Program-made: the position numbers and the translations under genes | The notes under the pieces: generated by a model | Seen by the model: the letters and a program-made list of their open reading frames with translations, nothing else | Told to the model about the DNA's origin: nothing | Databases searched by the model: none | Part shown: positions 53,888 to 61,875 of the stretch, one piece after another | How positions within the stretch are numbered: position 1 is the first letter of the stretch | How the letters are laid out: the number at the start of each line of letters is the position of its first letter | DNA from: Nitrospira defluvii | GTDB taxonomy: Bacteria > Nitrospirota > Nitrospiria > Nitrospirales > Nitrospiraceae | Reading direction: 5' to 3' | Assembly (NCBI GenBank): GCA_000196815.1 | Contig: FP929003.1 | Location: forward strand, 2,503,501-2,567,500 | Length of the DNA: 64,000 bases

Positions 53888-53995
53888 GGCACCGCCTGAA
53901 CTTGCGCTTGATACAAGTACTTCTAGAATCCAGAGAACGCCTGGCCGACCTCTTCGGGCCTTTCCAGATCGGCTACGGCGTCGACGATGGAGTTA
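53888..53995 (-). pseudogene. hsdR 3' remnant
   Basis: Minus-strand translation gives 'DAVADLERPEEVGQAFSGF', then a stop, then 'KYLYQAQVQA'. It matches the last 36 residues of the intact HsdR ('DAVADLGKPEEIGRVFAGFQKYLYQPQIQA') with Gln changed to a TAG stop. This is the 3' end of a second, lost hsdR. Bases 53830-53887 and 53996-54044 hold nothing recognisable. Confidence 0.8.
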
Positions 53996-54044
53996 GCGTT
54001 AGGCAAAAAAGTCCATCCTCTATATTATGTGAATTACGTTTTCC

Positions 54045-54356
54045 CTAAATCTCCACGGCATACCGCGCTAACAGATTCTTCACATGCTGGGGTAGCCAAT
54101 CCGGTAAGGGGTTTCTCTGCCAATCTTCCCACAATTCAAAATAGCTCAAGGCTTCGAACCGCAGTACATCACCACTCATTGCCGCAGAAAACCGCGCAAC
54201 TTCATCACGATGCCGCCTGAAAAGGTTGGCTTCAACACTTTCCGCATAGTTGATATAGCGATCACCTGAGGTGTCCGGAAGCGACATTCCTTTACTTGCC
54301 CAAAATGCCTGGCGAATAGCTCGCTTCGAACGTTCAAGAGTCTTGTTATCGGACAT
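54045..54356 (-). CDS. Small hypothetical protein within the defence island
   Basis: The 103-residue, mostly helical protein ('SKRAIRQAFWASKGMSLPD', 'LSYFELWEDWQRNPLPDWLP') is unrecognised. It overlaps the end of the phosphatase gene by 11 bases and shares its strand. GGGAGGAA lies nine bases before the ATG. It may be a partner of the phosphatase. Confidence 0.6.
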   Translation of the reverse strand: MSDNKTLERSKRAIRQAFWASKGMSLPDTSGDRYINYAESVEANLFRRHRDEVARFSAAMSGDVLRFEALSYFELWEDWQRNPLPDWLPQHVKNLLARYAVEI

Positions 54357-54840
54357 GAAGCGGTTCCTCCCAGGATAAGAGAACAAGGATTTGGGCCGGC
54401 GTCAGCAAGGCATCGGGTTTGTGCTGACCGAGCCAGTTGATTGCCTCTTCTCCGGATAGCCCCAAGACATCCTTGGCCATCAGCGCAGCAAACAAGGCCG
54501 TTCGCCCGAGGCCTGCGGAGCAATGAATCAGAACATTATGACCATCCGATGCCCGCGCCCTCGCCTGCTTCAGCACATCAGCCAGTTGGCTATTGGAAGG
54601 AATGCCGTAGTTGGGAGTGGGAAGAGGGAAAACCGTCAGGCCTTCCTCTCGATACACCGCAAGCAAATCTCTCCCCGTCTTCTCCCTGCACTCTTCTATT
54701 TCCGCCAGGAGAACGATTGCGGAGATGTCGGCGGCTTTCAAATCCTGCAGGAGCGTTCCCCCTGGGTCATACAGCCCGAATGGCATGGGGCTGCCGTAGA
54801 CCTGACCACGGAGATTGAGAGGATAGACGGTGAGTGACAA
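54346..54840 (-). CDS. Dual-specificity / tyrosine phosphatase-like protein
   Basis: The 164-residue protein has the Cys-phosphatase loop HCSAGLGRT (Cys107, Arg113) in the PTP/DSP fold. The region where the general-acid Asp is expected reads 'PTPNYGIP', with Asn in the place where many relatives have Asp; activity might be reduced, or another Asp may serve. It lies 25 bp after hsdR on the same strand, an unusual operon partner for a restriction enzyme. Confidence 0.8.
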   Translation of the reverse strand: MSLTVYPLNLRGQVYGSPMPFGLYDPGGTLLQDLKAADISAIVLLAEIEECREKTGRDLLAVYREEGLTVFPLPTPNYGIPSNSQLADVLKQARARASDGHNVLIHCSAGLGRTALFAALMAKDVLGLSGEEAINWLGQHKPDALLTPAQILVLLSWEEPLHVR

Positions 54841-54865
54841 GTGAGAGCGCCTTAATTTCCTGCGG

Positions 54866-57262
54866 CTATGGTCTCGCCTGGATCTGAGGTTGATACAGAT
54901 ACTTCTGAAACCCCGCGAAGACCCTTCCGATCTCTTCCGGTTTCCCTAGGTCGGCCACCGCATCGGCGATGGCATTGTGATATTTGAGCTTGAGCAAGGG
55001 CGAGAGCTTGTCTTGAGCCAGTTCTTCCACGCCGACCTTGATGTACTGCGCCAGCACGAAATCCAGAAAGGCCTGCTGTTTACCGGTGAAATGCATACTG
55101 ATCTCGGGCCTGGCCCGAGCAACCCGTTCCTCGCGCGTGAGAGGAGCCATCGCATAGGCTACATGCGCCAGCACGTCGAAGAGATCGCTGTTCTCCGCAT
55201 CGATGATGCGTTGCATCTCCGCCATCTGTTCATGGCCGAATCCCTTATCTGAGAGGCCCTGCAGAAGCTTACCCCTGGTATCGGGCTGGCTCCAGATCGC
55301 GCGGAGTTCTGCTTCGTCTTTGAAAAACTCCGGCAACTTGCCGAACAGCAACTCCAGAAATTGCTGGGCCGACATGGGCGTGCCGTCAGGGTGCCAGAAC
55401 GTCGTCACCATCATGTGCTGGATCGTGCGGGCCTTACCGTCGGCCAGCGTCACCTTTACCTTTTTATTGCACAGGCACGGCCTTTGGCCGCATTTCACAC
55501 AAGGCTCTCGCTCGCAGGCGCATGGATGTTTGCCGCATACCCCACAAGGTTGCGGTGGCCGTTTCTCGCATCGGCAAGGAGATTGTCCGCATCTCGCGCA
55601 AAGTTTCGGCTCCGGCTCGATCGGTTCTCCGTCCCACTCAGGGTCGCTGAAGTGGTGATGGGCCTTCACGAAATCGTAGATGGTGAAATAGTCCTTCCCG
55701 TCATAGAGCCGCGTACCGCGCCCGATGATCTGCTTGAACTCGATCATGGAGTTGATCGGGCGCATCAACACAATATTACGGATATTTCGGGCATCCACGC
55801 CGGTGGAAAGCTTCTGCGAGGTCGTGAGGATCGTCGGGATCGCCTTTTCGTTGTCTTGAAAGTCGCGGAGGTGCTGCTCGCCTAATTCACCATCGTTCGC
55901 CGTGACCCGCTGGCAATAATTCGGGTCGGCACTCGTCTTCATCTGGTTGATGAGGTCACGGACGGCCAGCGCGTGGTCCTGTGTCGCGCAAAAGACCAGC
56001 GTCTTTTCACGTTGATCGATCGCCTGCATGAAGATCTCGACCCGCTTCTTCTCACGGTCTTTGATCTCGATAATCCGGTTGAAGTCCGCTTCGCTGTATC
56101 GTTTGCCATACTCCACCGCCCCTTCCATCACTCGGTCGTCCGGCGTGTAGACATAATCGTCCAGCGTCGTGGAAATCTGCTTTACCTTGAAGGGCGTCAG
56201 AAACCCGTCGTTAATCCCATCCTTGAGCGAGTAGACATAGACGGGCTCACCGAAATAGGCGTAGGTGTCCACGTTGTCTTTGCGTTTGGGAGTGGCGGTG
56301 AGACCGAGCTGTACGGCGGGAGAGAAATATTCGAGTATGTCGCGCCAGTTGCTTTCGTCGTTCGCCCCACCACGATGGCACTCGTCGATCACGATGAAAT
56401 CGAAAAAGTTGGGCGGATATTCTCCAAAGTAGGGCGACGGCTTGCCGTCCTTTGTGGGCCCGCTCATGAAGGTCTGGAAGATCGTGAAGAACAGACTCCC
56501 GTTCTTTGGCACCTTGCCCTTCTTGCGAATGTCGTCGGGCGCAATCCGCACCAGCGCATCCTCGGGAAACGCGGAGAACGCGTTATAAGCCTGATTGGCG
56601 AGAATGTTGCGGTCGGCAAGAAACAGAATACGCGGCTGTCTCGACGGTTCACGGCTGAGATTCCATCGGCTGTGGAACAGTTTCCAGGCAATCTGGAAGG
56701 CGATGAACGTCTTGCCCGTGCCGGTCGCCAGCGTCAGGAGGATCCGCGGCTTGCCCGCGGCGATAGCGTCCATGACCCGCTCCACCGCGATGTCCTGATA
56801 GTAGCGGCTTGGGTGCGAGCCACCTTTGTCTTCGAACGGGACCGCGGCAAAGCGATCGCGCCAGGTATCCTGTTTGGCGAAGGTCAGCGTCCAGAGTTCG
56901 TCCGGGCTGGGATAGTTCGGCCATTCCCCTTCCTTCCCCGTCTCCATGTCGATGCCATAGAGTCCCTGGCCGTTCGTGGCATAGGTAAAACGGACGGACA
57001 GTTTGTCCGCATACTGCTTCGCCTGCGCCACACCCTCGGTCAGTGCCTCATTCCAGGCCTTGGCTTCAATGACGGCGAGCTTGTGGTTGCGATAGACGAG
57101 TACATAATCCGCGATCAACGGTTTCGACCGCCGCCCCAAGCCTTCGATGCGGCCCGGCGTGATGGGATACTCCCGCAGCACGCGGCTCCCCTCCACCACG
57201 CCCCACCCCGCCGCCTTGAGGGCGGGATCGATATGCTCGGCTCTGGTGTCGGCTTCGTTCAC
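54866..57262 (-). CDS. hsdR: Type I restriction enzyme R subunit (EcoEI-like)
   Basis: The 798-residue subunit has an N-terminal nuclease (Asp52, Glu67, Lys69 in 'ADYVLVYRNHKLAVIEAK'). The SF2 translocase follows, with Walker A 'ATGTGKTFIAF' and DECH, then helicase C with 'VLMRPINSMIEFKQIIGRGTRL'. The C-terminal domain is of EcoEI_R_C type (about 640-790). Residues 555-598 are three tandem CxxCGxxPCxC units, between helicase and C-terminal domain, likely zinc-binding and unusual for HsdR. The start is GTG at 57262, AAGGA seven bases upstream. The operon partners lie upstream (hsdM, hsdS, rhuM). Confidence 0.93.
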   Translation of the reverse strand: MNEADTRAEHIDPALKAAGWGVVEGSRVLREYPITPGRIEGLGRRSKPLIADYVLVYRNHKLAVIEAKAWNEALTEGVAQAKQYADKLSVRFTYATNGQGLYGIDMETGKEGEWPNYPSPDELWTLTFAKQDTWRDRFAAVPFEDKGGSHPSRYYQDIAVERVMDAIAAGKPRILLTLATGTGKTFIAFQIAWKLFHSRWNLSREPSRQPRILFLADRNILANQAYNAFSAFPEDALVRIAPDDIRKKGKVPKNGSLFFTIFQTFMSGPTKDGKPSPYFGEYPPNFFDFIVIDECHRGGANDESNWRDILEYFSPAVQLGLTATPKRKDNVDTYAYFGEPVYVYSLKDGINDGFLTPFKVKQISTTLDDYVYTPDDRVMEGAVEYGKRYSEADFNRIIEIKDREKKRVEIFMQAIDQREKTLVFCATQDHALAVRDLINQMKTSADPNYCQRVTANDGELGEQHLRDFQDNEKAIPTILTTSQKLSTGVDARNIRNIVLMRPINSMIEFKQIIGRGTRLYDGKDYFTIYDFVKAHHHFSDPEWDGEPIEPEPKLCARCGQSPCRCEKRPPQPCGVCGKHPCACEREPCVKCGQRPCLCNKKVKVTLADGKARTIQHMMVTTFWHPDGTPMSAQQFLELLFGKLPEFFKDEAELRAIWSQPDTRGKLLQGLSDKGFGHEQMAEMQRIIDAENSDLFDVLAHVAYAMAPLTREERVARARPEISMHFTGKQQAFLDFVLAQYIKVGVEELAQDKLSPLLKLKYHNAIADAVADLGKPEEIGRVFAGFQKYLYQPQIQARP
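55469..55600 (-). other. Triple CxxCGxxPCxC repeat in hsdR
   Basis: This part of hsdR encodes CARCGQSPCRC, CGVCGKHPCAC and CVKCGQRPCLC in tandem, separated by seven and four residues. All twelve Cys are kept in register, as in repeated zinc knuckles. Confidence 0.85.
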
Positions 57263-57263
57263 G

Positions 57264-57590
57264 TCAGATTCCTTGAGCCAGCATGTTCATGATCAGGCGG
57301 ATCATCGTGTCTTTGTGGATCAAGCAGCCAACTGTTTCCATTTTGGAAACAGTTGAGGAGCGCTCTAATTCCCCGCTGGCAAAGATATTCTTGAGATCTT
57401 TTGAAACAGCCGCCTTCTAAACATCAAACAAGGCAGCCATCTGTTCCTGCGACAGCCAGACGGTGTCGCGCTCAAGCCGCACTTCGATGCTGCCGTTGGT
57501 GGCTTCGTAGATACTAATCTCGCTCAAGTCGCCATCCATGTCAGGGTTGTCTGGCTCCGGCTTCTTCAAGAATCCGTTATACCCGGCGCG
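57264..57590 (-). pseudogene. rhuM remnant B (N-terminal part)
   Basis: From an ATG at 57539 the frame reads 'IEVRLERDTVWLSQEQMAALF', like the RhuM N terminus, then 'DV', a TAG stop at 57417-57419, then in frame 'KAAVSKDLKNIFASGELERS', 'STVSKMETVG' and a short unrelated tail that ends two bases before the hsdR start. It is divergent from the intact rhuM (57921-59003), so it is not its direct copy. The frame upstream of 57539 ('YNGFLKKPEPDNPD') is unassigned. Confidence 0.7.
57329..57355. repeat. Intragenic palindrome B
   Basis: Arms CAACTGTTTCCA (57329-57340) and TGGAAACAGTTG (57344-57355) pair perfectly around TTT. It lies in the rhuM remnant B codons for TVSKMETV. Confidence 0.85.
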
Positions 57591-57675
57591 TACCTTCGGG
57601 TTGAACTGCTAAGAAATCCTTAGCAGTTGCCGCCTCTCGTAACTCCGCATCCTGAAAGATGACCACGGTCGTTGC
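57577..57675 (-). pseudogene. rhuM remnant A (internal fragment)
   Basis: Minus-strand frame 'IFQDAELREAATAKDFLAV' and 'QPEGTRRV' ends at TAA (57577-57579). It aligns with residues 55-85 of the intact RhuM ('GELAATATIRKFRIV', 'RSEGTRQV') and with remnant B. No start is present; it is a third, separate rhuM-type sequence. Confidence 0.65.
57604..57628. repeat. Intragenic palindrome A
   Basis: Arms AACTGCTAAG (57604-57613) and CTTAGCAGTT (57619-57628) pair perfectly around five bases. It lies in the codons for TAKDFLAV of remnant A. Confidence 0.85.
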
Positions 57676-57708
57676 AGATCTTCCATCACATCTCCCGTAG
57701 GTTCGTCA

Positions 57709-57773
57709 TCAGAGATTCCCGCTGAAGGCTTGGTGCAGCAGCGACTTCTTCAACTCGTTCAGCCGGCGAGTTT
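57709..57773 (-). pseudogene. hsdS 3' remnant
   Basis: It reads 'LNELKKSLLHQAFSGNL' and stops at TGA (57709-57711), matching the C terminus of the intact HsdS ('LGELKKSLLHEACSGKL'). It is joined directly to the hsdR 5' remnant. Confidence 0.8.
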
Positions 57774-57924
57774 GTGGTCAGGATACACGAGCCCACCCGC
57801 AGCCTTCGATGCGACCGAGCGGGATGGGATACTCGCGCAGCACGTGGCTCCCCTCCACCACACCCCAGCCCGCCGCCTTAAGGGCAGGATCGATATGCTC
57901 GACGTTGGTGTCGGCTTCGTTCAT
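57765..57924 (-). pseudogene. hsdR 5' remnant
   Basis: It starts 'MNEADTNVEHIDPALKAAGW' and continues 'GVVEGSHVLREYPIPLGRIEG', nearly identical to the start of intact HsdR. After an internal deletion and frameshift, 'LVYPDHKLA' from the nuclease region follows, then the hsdS remnant. Its ATG overlaps the rhuM stop (ATGA), the spacing expected in an intact operon. Confidence 0.85.
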
Positions 57925-59003
57925 GGCTGCTTCTTCTTCGACGCCTTCGGCTTCTTTGGTTTCCGCTCGACACGAACTCTGGGCCTCGGCATCTTTTGAA
58001 GATGTTTCGTGGCCTGCTCAAAATCACGATCGACACGACGTGGCTGCGCATCCACAATCGCCCGGTACTGATCATACTCCTGCTCGGCTTTTGCCTTGGC
58101 CGACTCAGCAGAGATCGTCCCTGCATGATCCAATAGCTCGCGCCCGGACAGCCTCAAAAATTCATCCAGCTTGGTAATCCAGTCACGCATGGTCATCGGC
58201 CTGCGATTGAGCGCCTGCAGCTCGGCAAACTCCAAATAGGCATTTACAATCAGGTTCAGTGCACGCAGCTCATGTTCGGTCAGATAGTTTTTCGCGACCG
58301 AGACATCGTCCTTCCGGATAATCCCGCCAGGGCGCGTGCTGGTCAGACCCATGAGCGGCTTGGTCGCGTCCGCCCGCCGATGGATCACTTCCGCCGCCGT
58401 GTGCCCATGCGTGGCCCAATGCATCTTGTTCTGCACATTGGCAAAGAATTGTTGAGAGATCTCGACGTTCGCCTGGTAGTCCACGCTCGTCGCATAGATA
58501 TCAAGCACCTTCTGATAAAACCGCCGCTCAGACGAGCGTATATCCCGAATGCGCTCCAGCAGCTCATCGAAGTAGTTCGTCTGGCCCTTACCCGGCGGAT
58601 TCTTCAGCCGCTCGTCATCCATCGTGAAACCCTTGACGAGATACTCGTTCAACCGTGCCGTTGCCCACTGGCGGAACTGCGTCCCCCGATGGCTGCGGAC
58701 TCGATACCCGACGGCGAGAATGGCGGGAAGATTGTAGTGCTCGATCTCGCGTGTCACCTGCCGCGTCCCCTCAGATCGAACTATTCGGAATTTCCGAATA
58801 GTTGCCGTGGCAGCCAATTCGCCCTCGGTGTAGCTGCCTTTGAGGTGTTCGTTAACAGTCGGCACGGTGATTTGAAATAGCTCCGCAATCTGCGCCTGGG
58901 TCAACCAGATGGTGTCATCCTCAAAGCGGCACTGAATACGTGTGCGGCCGTCTTCTGTTTGATAGAGAATGATCGAAGATTGGGGTGATGTCTCGTCTGG
59001 CAT
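57921..59003 (-). CDS. RhuM family protein encoded within the type I operon
   Basis: The 360-residue protein matches RhuM (virulence-protein family, cytosolic, often beside type I restriction genes). It has an N-terminal DNA-binding-like domain ('RFEDDTIWLTQAQIAELFQI'), 'IEHYNLPAILAVGYRVRSHRG' and 'FRQWATARLNEYLVKGF'. The C-terminal half is helical with a Lys-rich tail. The function of the family is unknown. The gene contains a perfect intragenic palindrome (58779-58803). It starts eight bases after hsdS, and its stop overlaps the hsdR 5' remnant. Confidence 0.85.
   Translation of the reverse strand: MPDETSPQSSIILYQTEDGRTRIQCRFEDDTIWLTQAQIAELFQITVPTVNEHLKGSYTEGELAATATIRKFRIVRSEGTRQVTREIEHYNLPAILAVGYRVRSHRGTQFRQWATARLNEYLVKGFTMDDERLKNPPGKGQTNYFDELLERIRDIRSSERRFYQKVLDIYATSVDYQANVEISQQFFANVQNKMHWATHGHTAAEVIHRRADATKPLMGLTSTRPGGIIRKDDVSVAKNYLTEHELRALNLIVNAYLEFAELQALNRRPMTMRDWITKLDEFLRLSGRELLDHAGTISAESAKAKAEQEYDQYRAIVDAQPRRVDRDFEQATKHLQKMPRPRVRVERKPKKPKASKKKQP
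58779..58803. repeat. Intragenic palindrome in rhuM
   Basis: Arms AACTATTCGGAA (58779-58790) and TTCCGAATAGTT (58792-58803) are perfect complements around a single T. It covers the codons for TIRKFRIV. Confidence 0.9.
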
Positions 59004-59011
59004 TGTGAGTC

Positions 59012-60226
59012 CTAAAGTTTCCCGCTGCAGGCTTCGTGCAGCAGCGATTTCTTCAACTCGCCCAGCGCGGCGAGCTTCTGCTGATAGATGGATTCGAGGC
59101 GCTGGGTTTCGGCGGCAAGGGCATTAAACTTCACAATAATTCTCCGCTGGTCTTGAAGCGGAGGAAGATGTAGCACCGTCTCCTTCGCCGCGCCGACGTT
59201 GAAATGCTTTTGTGCAGCGCCAACCACTTTTCCACTGACGTGCAGTTTGCCGTAGGACGAGTTAAAAAAGGCAGCGAGAAATTGGGGTTCAACTTCACTC
59301 CCGGGGCGCACGATTACGAGGTCCGCGCAATTGGCTTTGGGCAATGATGCTGGAATCACCGCTGCGGTGCCAGGATATCCAGTCCGAACTACCGCTACGT
59401 CGCCAGGTCGCAAGCGTGACTTCGCAATCTTAACGTCGAACTCACGACTGATGGACAGGACGTTTTCAAGCGAGACATGAAATGGGCGGATGTTTTGCGA
59501 GCGGAGAAATGTGACTCCTGTATCTGTATATTCACTCGCCATCGGTCCGACATAGCCGACGGTAATTTCGCGACAGAGTGAATCAAGCTTCCTATCCACC
59601 CACCCCTCCCCACGCTGAGTGACGACAGATTGCAGGTGGCTTTCGAAGAGGGCGCGGGCGTTGCGGAGGTTCTGTTCGGCGTTAGCTGTGGCGCGAGCGA
59701 GGCCGTCAAATGCTTCGTCGAGGATACCGACGATTCGCCGCTGTTCGGAGAGCGGAGGGATTGGTATTGGCGCAAGCTTGATGTCGCGCAGAATGATTCT
59801 CTTGATCGCGGCTCCAGTCATCTGGCCCGTGATACTCTCTAGTCCATCAGGACTTTGAATGTAGTAGCTCAAGAAGCCCGGTTTGAGGGCGTCAGGCTTT
59901 GTTTTGATCAGACATACACTCGAAAGAAGGCTGAAGGGTTCGTCCAGTGTGTTGAGGGTCACGTTCCCAGTATTTGCACCATCTTTTGTGAGGAGCACAT
60001 CTCCAACACTGGGCTTGCATCGTGGATAGATCCGATTGTGAAAGTCTTCTTCTACATATGAGACGTTTCCCAAATCGAGGCAGTTGTTTCGAATGTTCTT
60101 CGACGTGATATACAAGAAGCGACCTTTGCCTGGGCTGTCGAATTGTCGCTGCGGTGATTCGTGCGCACCATCTTGAATTGTAACGCACACATCCCTCAGC
60201 TTCTTAGTTTGCCACCCCGCTTTCAT
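59012..60226 (-). CDS. hsdS: Type I restriction specificity subunit S
   Basis: The 404-residue protein has two target-recognition domains (about 1-150 and 205-350), each followed by a conserved helical spacer: 'PIPPLSEQRRIVGILDEAFDGLARA' and 'LPPLQDQRRIIVKFNALAAETQRL'. Each TRD reads half of a split DNA target. The site itself cannot be predicted. The start overlaps the hsdM stop (ATGA), so the two are coupled. Confidence 0.93.
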   Translation of the reverse strand: MKAGWQTKKLRDVCVTIQDGAHESPQRQFDSPGKGRFLYITSKNIRNNCLDLGNVSYVEEDFHNRIYPRCKPSVGDVLLTKDGANTGNVTLNTLDEPFSLLSSVCLIKTKPDALKPGFLSYYIQSPDGLESITGQMTGAAIKRIILRDIKLAPIPIPPLSEQRRIVGILDEAFDGLARATANAEQNLRNARALFESHLQSVVTQRGEGWVDRKLDSLCREITVGYVGPMASEYTDTGVTFLRSQNIRPFHVSLENVLSISREFDVKIAKSRLRPGDVAVVRTGYPGTAAVIPASLPKANCADLVIVRPGSEVEPQFLAAFFNSSYGKLHVSGKVVGAAQKHFNVGAAKETVLHLPPLQDQRRIIVKFNALAAETQRLESIYQQKLAALGELKKSLLHEACSGKL

Positions 60227-61677
60227 AGCAAGGCCTTGATATTCCCCAACACTTCCGCACTCTCGGCATCTAACGCGGTGATCTCATCCATGATCTCCTG
60301 CGGGCTGCGGTGCGTCACGACTTCGCCACCGTTGGGATTCTTCGCAGACAAATCGAACGTGGTCTGGTCAATGTCCTTCGCGTTGATACTCCAACTCTTG
60401 GGCGAATCGGCAAAGGACTTCTGGAGCTTCACGAACTCCTTGAGATCGTCGTCGTTCAGCGGATTCGTCTTGCCGAGGCTGCGACCCGGGTCGAGCTGGT
60501 AGTACCAGACCTTGCACGTTGGCGCGCCCTTCTCGAAAAACAGCACCACGGTCTTCACGCCCGCGCCCTGGAACGTGCCGCCAGGACAGTCGAGTACCGT
60601 GTGCAGATTGCAGCTTTCCAGGAGCAGCTTGCGCAGACTCACCGAGGCGTTATCGGTATTGGAGAGAAACGTGTTCTTGATGACCACGCCGCCCCGCCCA
60701 CCGGCCTTCAAGCTCTTGATGAAGTGTTGCAGGAACAGAAAGGCCGTCTCGCCGGTGCGGATCGGGAAGTTCTGCTGCACTTCCTTCCGTTCCTTGCCGC
60801 CGAAGGGCGGGTTGGCGAGCACCACGTCGTAGCGGTCTTTCTCCTGAATGTCGGCGAGATTTTCGGTGAGCGTGTTGGTGTGGATGATGTTCGGCGCCTC
60901 GATGCCGTGCAAGATCATATTCATGATCGCGATGACATAGGCGAGCGACTTCTTTTCTTTCCCGTAGAAGGTTTTTTCTTGAAGCGTCTTGAGATCTTTC
61001 GTGGAGAGGTCGCCCTTGGCGGTCAGGTAGTCGTACGCCTCGCACAAGAATCCCGCCGACCCGCAGGCCCCGTCGTAGATGCGCTCACCGAGCTTGGGCT
61101 TGACAACTTGCACCATGGCGCGAATGAGCGGGCGCGGGGTGTAGTACTCGCCGCCGTTGCGCCCGGCGTTGCCCATGTTCTTGATCTTGGCTTCGTAGAG
61201 GTGCGAGAGCTCGTGTTTTTCTTTCTGCGAGCGGAACCGCAGCTCGTCGATGTGGTCGATGATCTCGCGTAGGTTGTAGCCGCTCTGGATCTTGTTTTTG
61301 ATCTCGCCGAAGATTTCGCCGATCTTGTACTCGATGGTGTTCGGCCCGCTGGCCTTCTGCTTGAAACTGTACAGGTAAGGAAAGAGCTTCAGGTTGACGA
61401 ACTCGGTGAGGTCGTTGCCGGTAAGGGCGACATCGTGATCGAGCTTGCCGTCTTTGCCCTTCGGCGCAGCCCAGCTTTCCCAGCGATAGGGCTTCTCCAG
61501 GATGAAACTGTAGCGCTTGCCTTCAAGCTTGGCCTCGTCGGCCTTATCCTGCTCCAGCGCGTCGAGATACTTCAGAAACAGCAGCCACGACGTCTGCTCG
61601 GTATAGTCCAGCTCCGTCGTGCAGCCGGCTTCTTTCCAGAGCACGTCGTCGATATTTTTGAAGGCTTGTTCAAACAT
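60223..61677 (-). CDS. hsdM: Type I restriction DNA methyltransferase subunit M
   Basis: The 484-residue N6-adenine methyltransferase has the HsdM N-terminal helical domain (about 1-150), 'GEYYTPRPLIRAMVQ', the SAM site 'DGACGSAGFLCEAYDYL' and catalytic NPPF in 'DVVLANPPFGG'. It methylates adenine in the HsdS-defined site. The ATG at 61677 is the second in-frame start after the upstream reading; it gives the usual MFEQAFKNID opening. Confidence 0.94.
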   Translation of the reverse strand: MFEQAFKNIDDVLWKEAGCTTELDYTEQTSWLLFLKYLDALEQDKADEAKLEGKRYSFILEKPYRWESWAAPKGKDGKLDHDVALTGNDLTEFVNLKLFPYLYSFKQKASGPNTIEYKIGEIFGEIKNKIQSGYNLREIIDHIDELRFRSQKEKHELSHLYEAKIKNMGNAGRNGGEYYTPRPLIRAMVQVVKPKLGERIYDGACGSAGFLCEAYDYLTAKGDLSTKDLKTLQEKTFYGKEKKSLAYVIAIMNMILHGIEAPNIIHTNTLTENLADIQEKDRYDVVLANPPFGGKERKEVQQNFPIRTGETAFLFLQHFIKSLKAGGRGGVVIKNTFLSNTDNASVSLRKLLLESCNLHTVLDCPGGTFQGAGVKTVVLFFEKGAPTCKVWYYQLDPGRSLGKTNPLNDDDLKEFVKLQKSFADSPKSWSINAKDIDQTTFDLSAKNPNGGEVVTHRSPQEIMDEITALDAESAEVLGNIKALL

Positions 61678-61801
61678 GAAGACTCTCTCTACCACGCACA
61701 ATTACGCCATTGTGCGCCGCAGGATACTCTTTCCCGAGCCGTTAATCACTCGCGTTTTTACCGGCAACAGCGGCTGGTGGGTGCCTAGGGAACTGGGGAT
61801 C

Positions 61802-61833
61802 GTCGCTCGTATCTCGTGAAGCGTCGCTCGTTG
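61802..61833 (+). repeat. Short dispersed repeat (TCGTATCTCGT type), copy 2
   Basis: CGTCGCTCGTATCTCGTGAA followed by GCGTCGCTCGTTG, related to 38466-38495 and 29889-29908. It lies between the antitoxin and hsdM genes. Confidence 0.4.
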
Positions 61834-61875
61834 AGGAACGGAAGGCTGAACGACGGTATGGGCACGACCGTAAAG

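Noticed and set aside
55469-55600. Cys block as an assembly error or frameshift
   Set aside because: All twelve Cys stay in frame and register, and HsdR continues normally on both sides.
56000-57290. Long plus-strand frame over hsdR
   Set aside because: It is a mirror frame of HsdR with no start context; the minus strand has the motifs.
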